64,000 nt of DNA from Saxidomus purpurata (lineage: Eukaryota > Mollusca > Bivalvia > Venerida > Veneridae): assembly GCA_022818135.1 (NCBI GenBank), contig JAFMSR010000012.1:10759083-10823082 (forward strand). Reading direction: 5' to 3'. Shown here one piece after another: positions 13,101 to 23,225 of this stretch. The notes under the pieces are model-generated. The model was not told the DNA's origin and ran no database searches. It was given only the letters and a program-made list of their open reading frames with translations. The position numbers were made by a program, and so were the translations under genes. Numbering within the stretch: position 1 is the first letter of the stretch; the number at the start of each line of letters is the position of its first letter.

Positions 13101-16003
13101 CTTCAATTAGTTTGTTTTCGTTTCTTTTTCATTTACATGATGTGCTGCCTTTCCGTGAGCGCTGCAGCCTGTGCACCATACCTTGGCAGCTTTTGCAATC
13201 GTCCGGACCGTGAACCGCCCTCGCTTTGCCTGCCCGCTTGTGTCCGGTAACCGCATCAGCAGCGCAAAGTGGCAAGCTCCCGTGTCTTTGGGCAGAGAGC
13301 AGAGGAGGGCGTGTTAGTGGTTGGCCACTTGCCGTCTGTTCCTTTTGTTATGTTTGCATGTATATCCGTATTGACTTCATTGCTCTAATAGCTGTTTGTT
13401 TGTGGATTTCAGGTGGCTTTGCCGAAGAATACAGAAGAAGACACCGGTATTCGCGACCGTACCGCGCCGCTTTTTTCCCGTCGTTTCCGGTATGTATATT
13501 TCTTCAATTAGTTTGTTTTCGTTTCTTTTTCATTTACATGATGTGCTGCCTTTCCGTGAGCGCTGCAGCCTGTGCACCATACCTTGGCAGCTTTTGCAAT
13601 CGTCCGGACCGTGAACCGCCCTCGCTTTGCCTGCCCGCTTGTGTCCGGTAACCGCATCAGCAGCGCAAAGTGGCAAGCTCCCGTGTCTTTGGGCAGAGAG
13701 CAGAGGAGGGCGTGTTAGTGGTTGGCCACTTGCCGTCTGTTCCTTTTGTTATGTTTGCATGTATATCCGTATTGACTTCATTGCTCTAATAGCTGTTTGT
13801 TTGTGGATTTCAGGTGGCTTTGCCGAAGAATACAGAAGAAGACACCGGTATTCGCGACCGTACCGCGCCGCTTTTTTCCCGTCGTTTCCGGTATGTATAT
13901 TTCTTCAATTAGTTTGTTTTCGTTTCTTTTTCATTTACATGATGTGCTGCCTTTCCGTGAGCGCTGCAGCCTGTGCACCATACCTTGGCAGCTTTTGCAA
14001 TCGTCCGGACCGTGAACCGCCCTCGCTTTGCCTGCCCGCTTGTGTCCGGTAACCGCATCAGCAGCGCAAAGTGGCAAGCTCCCGTGTCTTTGGGCAGAGA
14101 GCAGAGGAGGGCGTGTTAGTGGTTGGCCACTTGCCGTCTGTTCCTTTTGTTATGTTTGCATGTATATCCGTATTGACTTCATTGCTCTAATAGCTGTTTG
14201 TTTGTGGATTTCAGGTGGCTTTGCCGAAGAATACAGAAGAAGACACCGGTATTCGCGACCGTACCGCGCCGCTTTTTTCCCGTCGTTTCCGGTATGTATA
14301 TTTCTTCAATTAGTTTGTTTTCGTTTCTTTTTCATTTACATGATGTGCTGCCTTTCCGTGAGCGCTGCAGCCTGTGCACCATACCTTGGCAGCTTTTGCA
14401 ATCGTCCGGACCGTGAACCGCCCTCGCTTTGCCTGCCCGCTTGTGTCCGGTAACCGCATCAGCAGCGCAAAGTGGCAAGCTCCCGTGTCTTTGGGCAGAG
14501 AGCAGAGGAGGGCGTGTTAGTGGTTGGCCACTTGCCGTCTGTTCCTTTTGTTATGTTTGCATGTATATCCGTATTGACTTCATTGCTCTAATAGCTGTTT
14601 GTTTGTGGATTTCAGGTGGCTTTGCCGAAGAATACAGAAGAAGACACCGGTATTCGCGACCGTACCGCGCCGCTTTTTTCCCGTCGTTTCCGGTATGTAT
14701 ATTTCTTCAATTAGTTTGTTTTCGTTTCTTTTTCATTTACATGATGTGCTGCCTTTCCGTGAGCGCTGCAGCCTGTGCACCATACCTTGGCAGCTTTTGC
14801 AATCGTCCGGACCGTGAACCGCCCTCGCTTTGCCTGCCCGCTTGTGTCCGGTAACCGCATCAGCAGCGCAAAGTGGCAAGCTCCCGTGTCTTTGGGCAGA
14901 GAGCAGAGGAGGGCGTGTTAGTGGTTGGCCACTTGCCGTCTGTTCCTTTTGTTATGTTTGCATGTATATCCGTATTGACTTCATTGCTCTAATAGCTGTT
15001 TGTTTGTGGATTTCAGGTGGCTTTGCCGAAGAATACAGAAGAAGACACCGGTATTCGCGACCGTACCGCGCCGCTTTTTTCCCGTCGTTTCCGGTATGTA
15101 TATTTCTTCAATTAGTTTGTTTTCGTTTCTTTTTCATTTACATGATGTGCTGCCTTTCCGTGAGCGCTGCAGCCTGTGCACCATACCTTGGCAGCTTTTG
15201 CAATCGTCCGGACCGTGAACCGCCCTCGCTTTGCCTGCCCGCTTGTGTCCGGTAACCGCATCAGCAGCGCAAAGTGGCAAGCTCCCGTGTCTTTGGGCAG
15301 AGAGCAGAGGAGGGCGTGTTAGTGGTTGGCCACTTGCCGTCTGTTCCTTTTGTTATGTTTGCATGTATATCCGTATTGACTTCATTGCTCTAATAGCTGT
15401 TTGTTTGTGGATTTCAGGTGGCTTTGCCGAAGAATACAGAAGAAGACACCGGTATTCGCGACCGTACCGCGCCGCTTTTTTCCCGTCGTTTCCGGTATGT
15501 ATATTTCTTCAATTAGTTTGTTTTCGTTTCTTTTTCATTTACATGATGTGCTGCCTTTCCGTGAGCGCTGCAGCCTGTGCACCATACCTTGGCAGCTTTT
15601 GCAATCGTCCGGACCGTGAACCGCCCTCGCTTTGCCTGCCCGCTTGTGTCCGGTAACCGCATCAGCAGCGCAAAGTGGCAAGCTCCCGTGTCTTTGGGCA
15701 GAGAGCAGAGGAGGGCGTGTTAGTGGTTGGCCACTTGCCGTCTGTTCCTTTTGTTATGTTTGCATGTATATCCGTATTGACTTCATTGCTCTAATAGCTG
15801 TTTGTTTGTGGATTTCAGGTGGCTTTGCCGAAGAATACAGAAGAAGACACCGGTATTCGCGACCGTACCGCGCCGCTTTTTTCCCGTCGTTTCCGGTATG
15901 TATATTTCTTCAATTAGTTTGTTTTCGTTTCTTTTTCATTTACATGATGTGCTGCCTTTCCGTGAGCGCTGCAGCCTGTGCACCATACCTTGGCAGCTTT
16001 TGC
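1165..16003 (+). repeat. Tandem array, 37 units of 401 bp (satellite-like)
   Basis: The sequence repeats with a period of exactly 401 bp, shown by identical reading frames recurring at 1194, 1595, 1996 and so on. Thirty-six units are 401 bp; one (6779-7181) is 403 bp because of an extra GA near 7156. I see almost no substitutions between units, so the array is very young, strongly homogenised, or partly an assembly product. Base composition is near balanced, in contrast to AT-rich flanks. Each unit holds one exon-like cassette (see 1381-1457). Because 401 is not a multiple of three, no long reading frame crosses units in genomic DNA. No known satellite name is claimed. Confidence 0.97.
1381..1457 (+). 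other. Exon-like cassette, 77 nt, representative of all array units
   Basis: Each unit shows a branch-point-like GCTCTAATAGC about 24 nt upstream of an acceptor TGTGGATTTCAG, then 77 nt, then a donor CCG|GTATGT. The segment contains no TAA, TAG or TGA in any forward frame and no reverse-complement stop, so it is open in all six frames. Frame 1 begins VALPKNTEEDTGIRDR. If consecutive cassettes were spliced with 324-nt introns, the junctions stay open (CGG, GGT, then in phase) and the frame returns after three units, giving a 77-residue period. Whether it is ever transcribed or spliced cannot be told from the sequence. Confidence 0.45.
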
Positions 16004-16372
16004 AATCGTCCGGACCGTGAACCGCCCTCGCTTTGCCTGCCCGCTTGTGTCCGGTAACCGCATCAGCAGCGCAAAGTGGCAAGCTCCCGTGTCTTTGGGC
16101 AGAGGAGGGCGTGTTAGTGGTTGGCCACTTGCCGTCTGTTCCTTTTGTTATGTTTGCATGTATATCCGTATTGACTTCATTGCTCTAATAGCTGTTTGTT
16201 TGTGGATTTCAGGTGGCTTTGCCGAAGAATACAGAAGAAGACACCGGTATTCGCGACCGTACCGCGCCGCTTTTTTCCCGTCGTTTCCGGTATGTATATT
16301 TCTTCAATTAGTTTGTTTTCGTTTCTTTTTCATTTACATGATGTGCTGCCTTTCCATGAGCGCTGATGCCTG
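16004..16372 (+). repeat. Terminal clipped unit of the 401-bp array
   Basis: The last unit lacks 7 bp near 16102 (GGGCAG followed directly by AGGAGGGCG), has CCATGAG where other units have CCGTGAG, and breaks off after GAGCGCTG. The exon-like cassette is still complete at 16213-16289. Confidence 0.9.
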
Positions 16373-17185
16373 TTGCTGACGGATATAGGTATGACTACAC
16401 TAAATCATTTTCCATAGACTTACTGTATAACATTTAAGCATTGTCCGCATACCAAAACATTCGTTGAGTATTTACACTCCAATAAATCTGTATGAACTAT
16501 TTTAGTCACACCCAAAAATGCCTTATTTTATATACATAATGTTTTACTTTATAACCGAAAATTGCACCCGTAGACCATCACCCTCCTCGTCTTGAGGATT
16601 TTTGTTTACATTCTGTAAAAAAGTCAATATTTTCATATAGCCATAGACTACCATAAAATTAGTCAGAAAATTAATAAACTATTATTTGTTATGCTCAATC
16701 ATTATACTTTCGAATTAATTCTAGAAAACTTGAGTGCTACCTATTATTTAAACCAATCAGAGACCACAGATATCTAATAGGTCCGCAAGTTCCCTACACA
16801 AATTGGCTGGTTCCAAGTCCCACCGATTTAGTGAAGTCATACCTACAAACACGCTCAGTAAACCGAACGTAGCATATCATGATGTACAGCGTTTTACAAA
16901 AGCACATTCGTGTCTGTCGAGTGTGTAACAAAATATGCCGGCTGTGCAAAGGATATAAACTTAATTAAGATTGTTTTTGGAAACTTATAGTGGTAAATTA
17001 ACTGAATTTGTTGAATATATATTTTCGCTGGAGTTTTTCTTGGCCGACGATTACGGAAGACATCAGTAGCCACGTCGGGCAGATGGCTGAAGCAGAGACT
17101 GTGTACAGAAGAAGGCGCCTGTATCAGTCGCGTTGAATCCTGCAGTTTTTCTAATGCGTTGTATGTTATTTTGGTTTTCTTGCAG
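16373..17185. other. Region right of the array; one weak minus-strand ORF
   Basis: AT-rich until about 17030, then locally higher G+C to about 17250. On the minus strand 16894-17241 is open for 115 codons (starts MRIFAGRTQISS), but only its first ~80 codons have coding-like composition. The plus strand of the same stretch also has open pieces (see 17186-17268). I recognise neither. Confidence 0.3.
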
Positions 17186-17268
17186 ATAACAGCATCCGCG
17201 ACTAAAGATGATATTTGTGTCCTGCCGGCGAAAATCCGCATGGAATATACATGTACGCGTAGATTCTG
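17186..17268 (+). other. Exon-like segment, unrecognised
   Basis: A strong acceptor (TTTTGGTTTTCTTGCAG) opens an 83-nt segment, open in its first frame (ITASATKDDICVLPAKIR), ending at a GTATAT donor-like site. The composition is coding-like. Joined to the next acceptor at 17518 the frame runs 15 codons and stops at 17561-17563. No family is recognised and the pairing is a guess. Confidence 0.2.
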
Positions 17269-17517
17269 GTATATATTCTAGGACGTATTGTAGCCTTTTT
17301 ATATCATTGCATTACATGTATTCAATTTTGAATTCCAAGATGCGATGACGCACCCTTTGGTATATTTGCCGGCTGTTATCAAAGAATATTGTGCATGGAT
17401 GCTTTCTCAGAATTATTTCTTACTTAAAAATAACATATTCACAGACAATTATAGATACTATTTAATATTGTGGAAATGACTGCAAACTACATATTGTACA
17501 TGCAGTTTTTTTTTCAG

Positions 17518-17563
17518 GTCAAAGAAGTTGCGAGAAGCAGTTACACTATTGATACTACCTTGA
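17518..17563 (+). other. Exon-like segment, possible terminal exon
   Basis: Follows a T-rich tract and CAG acceptor. It could complete the frame of 17186-17268 (WSKKLREAVTLLILP then TGA). It lies about 110 bp left of the long inverted-repeat element. Support is weak. Confidence 0.15.
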
Positions 17564-17673
17564 AAGATTCGATTACAGATGTGGGTCACAAAAAAAAAAC
17601 AGAACCGAAAATTTGCTGTTAACTTCCATCGTCAAAATCTATAACCAACGAATCTCAAACTTGGCAATCTTGA

Positions 17674-18165
17674 ACACTGCAGATGAACGACCACCGGATA
17701 TTGGGGCCTAAGTGAGCACAAATAATTAGTTTTCACGAGGAACGTGTTATAATTGGGGTAAGTTAAAATCCGATATTTAATCTTATGCTCATTATCTTGT
17801 GTTTCTTTTTGTGTTTTTGGATACTTGAATGACTATCTTAGTCCAGTGTATACCCGAGCTGTAAATGATGTCGGTTAATATGTTCAAATACCAAAAACAA
17901 GATCGCCTGCTCACTTGAAAAGTTCGACCGTTGGTAATGTTTACCGTTTTATTTCGCAAATGTGCTTAGATTTGAATAATCTGAATCGAGCAAATTATTT
18001 GGGCAAGTACCAGACATAAGTGTTGAAGATCTTGTCCACAAACGTTATTTCGGGGCCAAAATATTGATACATATATAACTAAAGTTAGTGTACTGGGTAT
18101 TGTTTATTTTGATTTTTAGTGTACCGGAGTATTGATACTAACTTGTACTGAGTATTGGGCATTAA
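17674..18165 (+). repeat. Left arm of the long inverted repeat
   Basis: Starts ACACTGCAGATGAACG and contains CGACCACCGGATATTGGGG, matched in inverted form at 21180-21200. Three subterminal motifs lie at 18089-18102, 18120-18134 and 18144-18157. Confidence 0.8.
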
Positions 18166-18204
18166 AAATGAGTAATATAAATATTCTGCTGCTTTTTAAA
18201 GCGT

Positions 18205-18765
18205 TTTTTTAGCTCAACACAACACGAAGTACCCAAGGTTGGTAATTGTGATCGCATGGTGTCCGTCGTCTTTATGTCTTTCTATCGTCTGCGTGTCGCC
18301 TGTGCATATTTTACCTTGTGTATGCAAATGAGACTGCATTTTTCACTGGAGCTTCAGGAAGCTTGATCACAATGACTGCCTTTATGTAATCTACGTCGAT
18401 TCGAATATGGGTCATCTTGTTTCAAAAACTTGGTCATGGGATCAAATCATAGACAAAACTTTTGTATGCAATAAAGGTTGCATTTTTCATTCGATCTCCA
18501 TGAACTTGGTTAGTATGATTGCTTTGATGAACTTAAGGTAGAGTACTAATATGAGTCAAGTTGGGTCAAAAATTAGGTCACTGGATCAAATCAATGAAAA
18601 CCCTTGTGTATACAATAGATGTTCCATTTTTCATTGAATCTTCATGATCCTTAGTCGGAATTATATACAGTCTTGGTGAACTCTAGATTGAGTTTGCATA
18701 AGGGTCATCTGTGGTCCAAAACTAGGTCAGTGGGTAAACTCATAGAAAAAACCGTTTTTGCAATA
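18205..18765. repeat. Degenerate tandem repeat, bivalve-type
   Basis: About four diverged units of roughly 130-150 bp sharing 'gggtcatctt..ccaaaact.ggtca..gggatcaaat' and 'catttttcat..atct.catgaacttggt'. Sequences of this kind are widespread in bivalve introns and spacers, the main reason for the taxon call. Confidence 0.6.
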
Positions 18766-19122
18766 TTCTATGCTAGTTGATATACCTTTTTTTAATTTAT
18801 TTTAAAATGTTTTAGATCAAACCAATTTAAGGTACAGTATGACATGTTGCATATCCAAAATCAATTCTTTTTCTACAAAATAATTTGAATTCACATCACG
18901 GGCAAGTGTTTAAAATTGCTTAGTATATCTTCACGTTGATTGCCCTTCTATACATCGAACAAAGCCAAAGCGTGTGATGTCTTAGGGAAGGATGGTCCAT
19001 TTCATCTTTGACAATATGCGGGATAATGTTACTTTGTACAAACCCGAAAATCTGACGTAATTGTTTAGATAATAGTAGGGATTAACGGACCATTTTTTCA
19101 CAGCATCGTGTGATTCATTTTT

Positions 19123-19151
19123 GGGCCTGGGGACTGAAAGTCCCCAGGGCC
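19123..19151. other. Short G+C-rich hairpin
   Basis: GGGCCTGGGGACT, a 3-nt spacer GAA, then AGTCCCCAGGGCC form a 13-bp stem with one mismatch, inside the long-TIR element. Confidence 0.7.
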
Positions 19152-20244
19152 TAAGTTAGCATACCACATTTCAAACACTACAAGAAATTTAACTGTGCTA
19201 TGTGCGAATAACAACTGTATACATGCGCTATGCGAAAGTAGTGCAAGACAGACCAGATCAATCTTCTGTTTGAATGTCGCATATGATAAGAACATATTAC
19301 AAATAAAAAGAGTAAATACAACTTCAAACGATTGCAGGAAGGTCTATAGCTTACGGGCTGCATTACACATTTTTTTCTGTTTTAGAAATTAATGCGCTGT
19401 TAGCTGATTACGGAAGATAATCATATGCATATCACGGAAAAGTACAGATATTTACGGAAATTGACGGAAACGTACGGAGCTCGATATAAAAGTTTGTAGT
19501 TCCGATGTTATTTCATTGACAACTTTGTTATTTACGAACGATTACATATATATTTACCTAAAAATAAATTTCTCTAAAAAAAAGATTTAATTTACGTACA
19601 TTCCCGAGAAGCAACTCACGTAATCAAAATCACCCGCCATTTATCGAGGACGCTGCATGTCAAGGCCCAGTGAACGGTTTCACCGATTACAACTACAAGG
19701 TAACCCAGAATCATTTTTGGTTTTCTCTGTTATACACATTGTACAGTACTGTATTTATATTTCATTGCTGGTATTGCTTTGTTTATTTCTGTTTCAAGGT
19801 GTTGTCCTTGGTACACAATAATTTTCAATCCACATCATCAGATCATATCGCTTGAAGTTGTACAAAGCGAAGATCGAACTATTTTTATTGGCTTAAACAA
19901 TTTATAATGTTGACTATGCAATTATTTTTCATTTAACGTACGTTTTATAATAAAACAAACTACCCTGCCACCCATATATTTGTGAATCATTCATTCATTC
20001 TTTGTCATTATTGAATTTCGTCCTCTGCACATTTCGACCCGCGCTTTAGGTAAGGTTCAGCGCAAAACACGTAAGTCAAAAGTTGTTTTTCGGGGAGTTA
20101 ACATATAGCCCCTAGGCCTTCAGCGCTCACAGCGCTTTGATTATCGATAGGTATTAAGATTTCGATAAAAATGAATGTTGCAGTAATGCTTTTATGATAA
20201 TTCGTAAAAAAAATTGTTGTTTTTTTTATTGTGTTACTATACAA

Positions 20245-20246
20245 CA

Positions 20247-20318
<72 letters not shown>

Positions 20319-20328
20319 CACACACACG
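20245..20328. repeat. (ACGC)n microsatellite ending in (CA)n
   Basis: About 18 tandem ACGC units followed by a short CA run. The open frames here on both strands are artefacts of the 4-bp period. Confidence 0.97.
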
Positions 20329-20727
20329 CTATTTTGCATTAACTACAACAAAACACTGCATTTTATCTTACAACTTGTACGTATTTTAGACAAATGTTTA
20401 GTAGTTGTAAATAATATTCAAAGTCACTTCATGTCCGAGTCATTGAATGGTTAGTGCAGTACTGCACAGCATATCCATTTACACGCGATATTATTGTTGA
20501 TTATTTGGTGAAAATTTAAAAATATAAGTATAATTGTACATGTGTGTCTAATGTGTGTCTAATACTCTAAACGCCAGACAAAACACTTTATAATACACTT
20601 TTATAGTATAAATTATCAACGTTTAAGATGACTTGTGCAAAACAACACACTTCCTGAATTCATACCTTCAACTGATAGCAAATAAATACATTTCCAGTTT
20701 CAAATTTTTTATTTTTTACTCATTTAT

Positions 20728-21214
20728 TGATGCAATACTCAGTACAGTGATTCGCTCACTCCGTCAATACTCAGTACACGTTAAACCAATACCCAGTACA
20801 GTAATTGAAATGTTTCGAGAACCGTATCTCCGCTATTCTTTCGTCTTAAATGATGAAATTTTAACCATTAATATGCTGTTGTTAGTCAAATGATATGCCG
20901 TATTCAGATTATTCATATGTTAATTATTTATCAAATGAAACGGCATACTTTGCCAACGGTCGAGATTTTTCGAGTGAGCAAACTATTTGTTTTGGATAAT
21001 TTCAACATTTCAACATATATATGTTGCACAACGAGAATACATTCGGCTTGAACAGTCATTAGAGTATTTGAAAACGCACAAATAGACACAATATGATATG
21101 CATCAGAGTGAAAATCGGGTTTTAACTTACCCCAGTTGTTACACGTTACTCGCGAAAACTAATTATCTGTGCTCACTTTTGCCCCAATATCCGGTGGTCG
21201 TTCATCCACAGTGT
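20728..21214 (-). repeat. Right arm of the long inverted repeat
   Basis: Inverted counterpart of 17674-18165. Subterminal CAATACTCAGTACA or CAATACCCAGTACA lies at 20733-20746, 20765-20778 and 20787-20800, mirroring the three motifs of the left arm. Confidence 0.8.
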
Positions 21215-21442
21215 TGAAGTAAGATATAAATAATATAAGCTGTAAAGCTCTTTTTCTGTTATCTAATTCACGTTTCAGTAAGAATGATAGGTGCTTGTTG
21301 AATGCATGTACAGTTGCTATATCAAATCTGTACATCTATATGGATTAAACAATAAATGATATCATCGCGATCGCAAAAATGATACATCTTATGCGTTCTT
21401 ATTCTTATTGTAGATTTCCCGAGAGCAGGCGAATTCCTGGCT

Positions 21443-21575
21443 CCGTGCTTATAGACATTCCCTGAGCACGATCTCAGATTCAGGTTTTTTAAAGCATCGA
21501 TAAGCACTCGGCGTTGATCGCGAAAGCACCCATTGAACATGAAATCGTGCTCAAGGATTTCTATAAGCACGGGCC
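21443..21575. repeat. Inverted repeat with ~30-bp arms
   Basis: CCGTGCTTATAGACATTCCC continuing to GAGCACGAT (21443-21472) pairs with ATCGTGCTCAAGGATTTC continuing to CACGGG (21545-21575), with few mismatches and a spacer of about 72 bp. It could be a small foldback element. It lies just left of the tRNA-like segment at 21590-21742. Confidence 0.6.
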
Positions 21576-21589
21576 TGGTCGAGGGCATC

Positions 21590-21742
21590 GAGATGGATTC
21601 GGCTTCCTATATTCACAACGAGGAATCAACGAAAACCGCGTCAAAGTGTAAAAGGATATCAGAAATGACGCCCTTGCTTTGATTCGAATCCTCGGCGTCC
21701 CACTCCCAATGCAGATGCTTTGACCACTAGACCAACGGAGCC
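21590..21742 (-). mobile_element. tRNA-derived SINE-like fragment
   Basis: Read on the minus strand it opens with a tRNA-like head: GGCTCCGTTGGTCTAGTGG resembles an A box, and GAGGATTCGAATC a B box. The rest does not fold as a complete tRNA by inspection. A pol III SINE head is more likely than a functional tRNA gene. Confidence 0.4.
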
Positions 21743-21908
21743 TGAATGTCGGGGTAGATATAATCAATATATACAATTATGGTTTTCTTCCTTTGTACGA
21801 ATGATTCCTCAGCAGGTACCTGACGTCATTAAAACATAGAATTAACAGTATACAGATTGAGGCGACCGTGTGTAAGTAGTCACCTGAATAAGCACAGAGC
21901 TATTGTAT

Positions 21909-22140
21909 GCTGTCATGGTGCAGTGGTCTGGGAACGTTCGCCTCATGATCGGAGGGACTCTGGTTCGATCTCCTTAAGTGCCAAGTAGTGGCAGTGTTCT
22001 TTGCGAAGACACGGCTAGTTCCACATTGCCCCTCTCTGCCTTCGAGTTTAATTTCATTTGGCGTGAGTCTCGAGAGCGATTAATATTCGATTCCATTTGG
22101 AGTGAGTCTCGAGAGCGATTAATATAAGTTGCAAGAACTT
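21909..22140 (+). mobile_element. tRNA-derived SINE, family A copy 1
   Basis: The tRNA-like head contains CATGGTGCAGTGGTCTGGG and B box GGTTCGATC (21962-21970), followed by a body shared with 31868-32105 and 59540-59740: 'ctagttccacattgcc.ctctc' and 'gtgagtctcgagagcgattaatat'. In this copy a stretch of about 37 bp of the tail is tandemly duplicated. Confidence 0.6.
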
Positions 22141-22692
22141 GTTTCGCAATTGAAAGAAAACAAGTTGGCTTAAATTAGATAATTATTTAAATGCTTTCAA
22201 GCAATGTATTTGACTTATTAAAACATTTAATATATAAAATTTTGTAAAATATGAATTTGAAATGAGAGTTACATTAACATTTCAGGTACTAAGACGGTTT
22301 ACACATGCAAAACTGGAAGACACATTCACAGAATGGTAGACGGCAAATTATTAATAGGGTAAAGTGCACTTTTTCTTGTTTTTGAAAACAACGTAAATGC
22401 CAGTAGTTCACTAAAACCCATGTTGTTGGAACGAGATGGTTATGCATATGCAAGATCCATTTACACTAGTCTCGCTAAAATTTCAAATGTACTTGTCCAT
22501 CTTTCAATATTTGAAAGTTGCATTAATAGTTCAAATAGTAACAGATTGAAACTTGAATAGCTAACTGCAGATAGTGACCAAAGTGCACGGACGTGAAGGC
22601 TGATCATGATCAACACTGGTTGTAAAGGGAAAACTATTTAACACCAGCAGTATAAGACTTGATTATAACATGAATGCCATTCGTTGTTATTG
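22141..22692. other. No gene recognised
   Basis: AT-rich spacer. A segment 22286-22358 lies between an acceptor-like TTTCAG and donor-like GG|GTAAAG and is open in its third frame (TKTVYTCKTGRHIHRMVDGK), but joining it to the next acceptor (23073) gives an early stop. Confidence 0.3.
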
Positions 22693-22918
22693 TTGTTGTG
22701 TGAGTTTAACGCCCGTATCAACCTTATTTCGGTCATTTTAATAGGTGGGCAGTTCAACTAACCATCGCTCCCGGGAAGGACCAACACTACACTGATACTG
22801 CTAACTTTCTCCGTGACATAGAGAGACAAGACCGGTGACAGGGCTCGAACACATGACCTCTAATCGTTGAGAAGTTACAGTGATACCAAGTCGGCGACTT
22901 CAGCCACTCGACCACGGA
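22693..22918 (-). mobile_element. tRNA-derived SINE, family B copy 1
   Basis: On the minus strand it begins CCGTGGTCGAGTGGCTGAAG, a Ser/Leu-tRNA-like A box, and carries GTGTTCGAGCCCTG as B box. The body is shared with 25424-25644 and 61165-61420 ('gttaaactcacacaac' at the far end). All three copies in this window have the same orientation. Confidence 0.6.
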
Positions 22919-23072
22919 TCGAGGTACTTCTGGGTATTTATTTGCTAGATAATTTCTTTAGAAGTTTGGATTCAAAGTTTTTTGCATTATTTTCAACTGG
23001 CTCAATGTCAACTGTATATAATTTTCTCCTCATTTCTGATGCCTAACAATTGATTTGTCTGGGTTTTTTCAG

Positions 23073-23225
23073 GATTTGATTTCTACATGGAAGGATATAA
23101 AGATTCAACTCCAGCAAGAATGACAGTTGATATGTATAGCAACCAAAGACATAGCTCTAGCTTCCAAAACTTTCGGCATTGCAGATGTATTTATATCTGT
23201 TTTATGTACTGCAACAGCAAATGAA
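23073..23225 (+). other. Exon-like open segment, unrecognised
   Basis: After a strong acceptor (GGGTTTTTTCAG) one frame is open for 50 codons (it contains DFYMEGYKDSTPARM) and ends in TGA. No family is recognised and no upstream partner in the right phase was found. Confidence 0.15.

Larger units (their letters stand above)
17674..21214. mobile_element. 3.5-kb element with ~490-bp terminal inverted repeats
   Basis: The sequence at 17674-18165 reappears in inverted orientation at 20728-21214, with scattered mismatches and gaps along the whole arm. The outermost bases are ACACTG...CAGTGT, flanked on both sides by TGA (17671-17673 and 21215-21217), a candidate 3-bp target duplication. Both arms end inward in three copies of a 14-bp motif TGTACTG(A/G)GTATTG, inverted on the right. 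The interior holds only repeats, small hairpins and a microsatellite; I see no transposase, so it would be non-autonomous. CACTA elements have CACTR ends and 3-bp duplications, which is suggestive only. Confidence 0.75.

Noticed and set aside
1194..16379. A 141-codon ORF (and a 72-codon ORF) repeated in every 401-bp unit
   Set aside because: Each runs across the cassette's splice signals and pyrimidine tract into the next unit, and the copies overlap each other. The many copies reflect the repeat, not independent support.
20098..20454. ORFs on both strands across the (ACGC)n tract
   Set aside because: A 4-bp repeat without stops opens all frames.
21690..21742. Functional tRNA gene on the minus strand
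   Set aside because: A and B boxes are recognisable but no complete cloverleaf could be made; a SINE head explains it.
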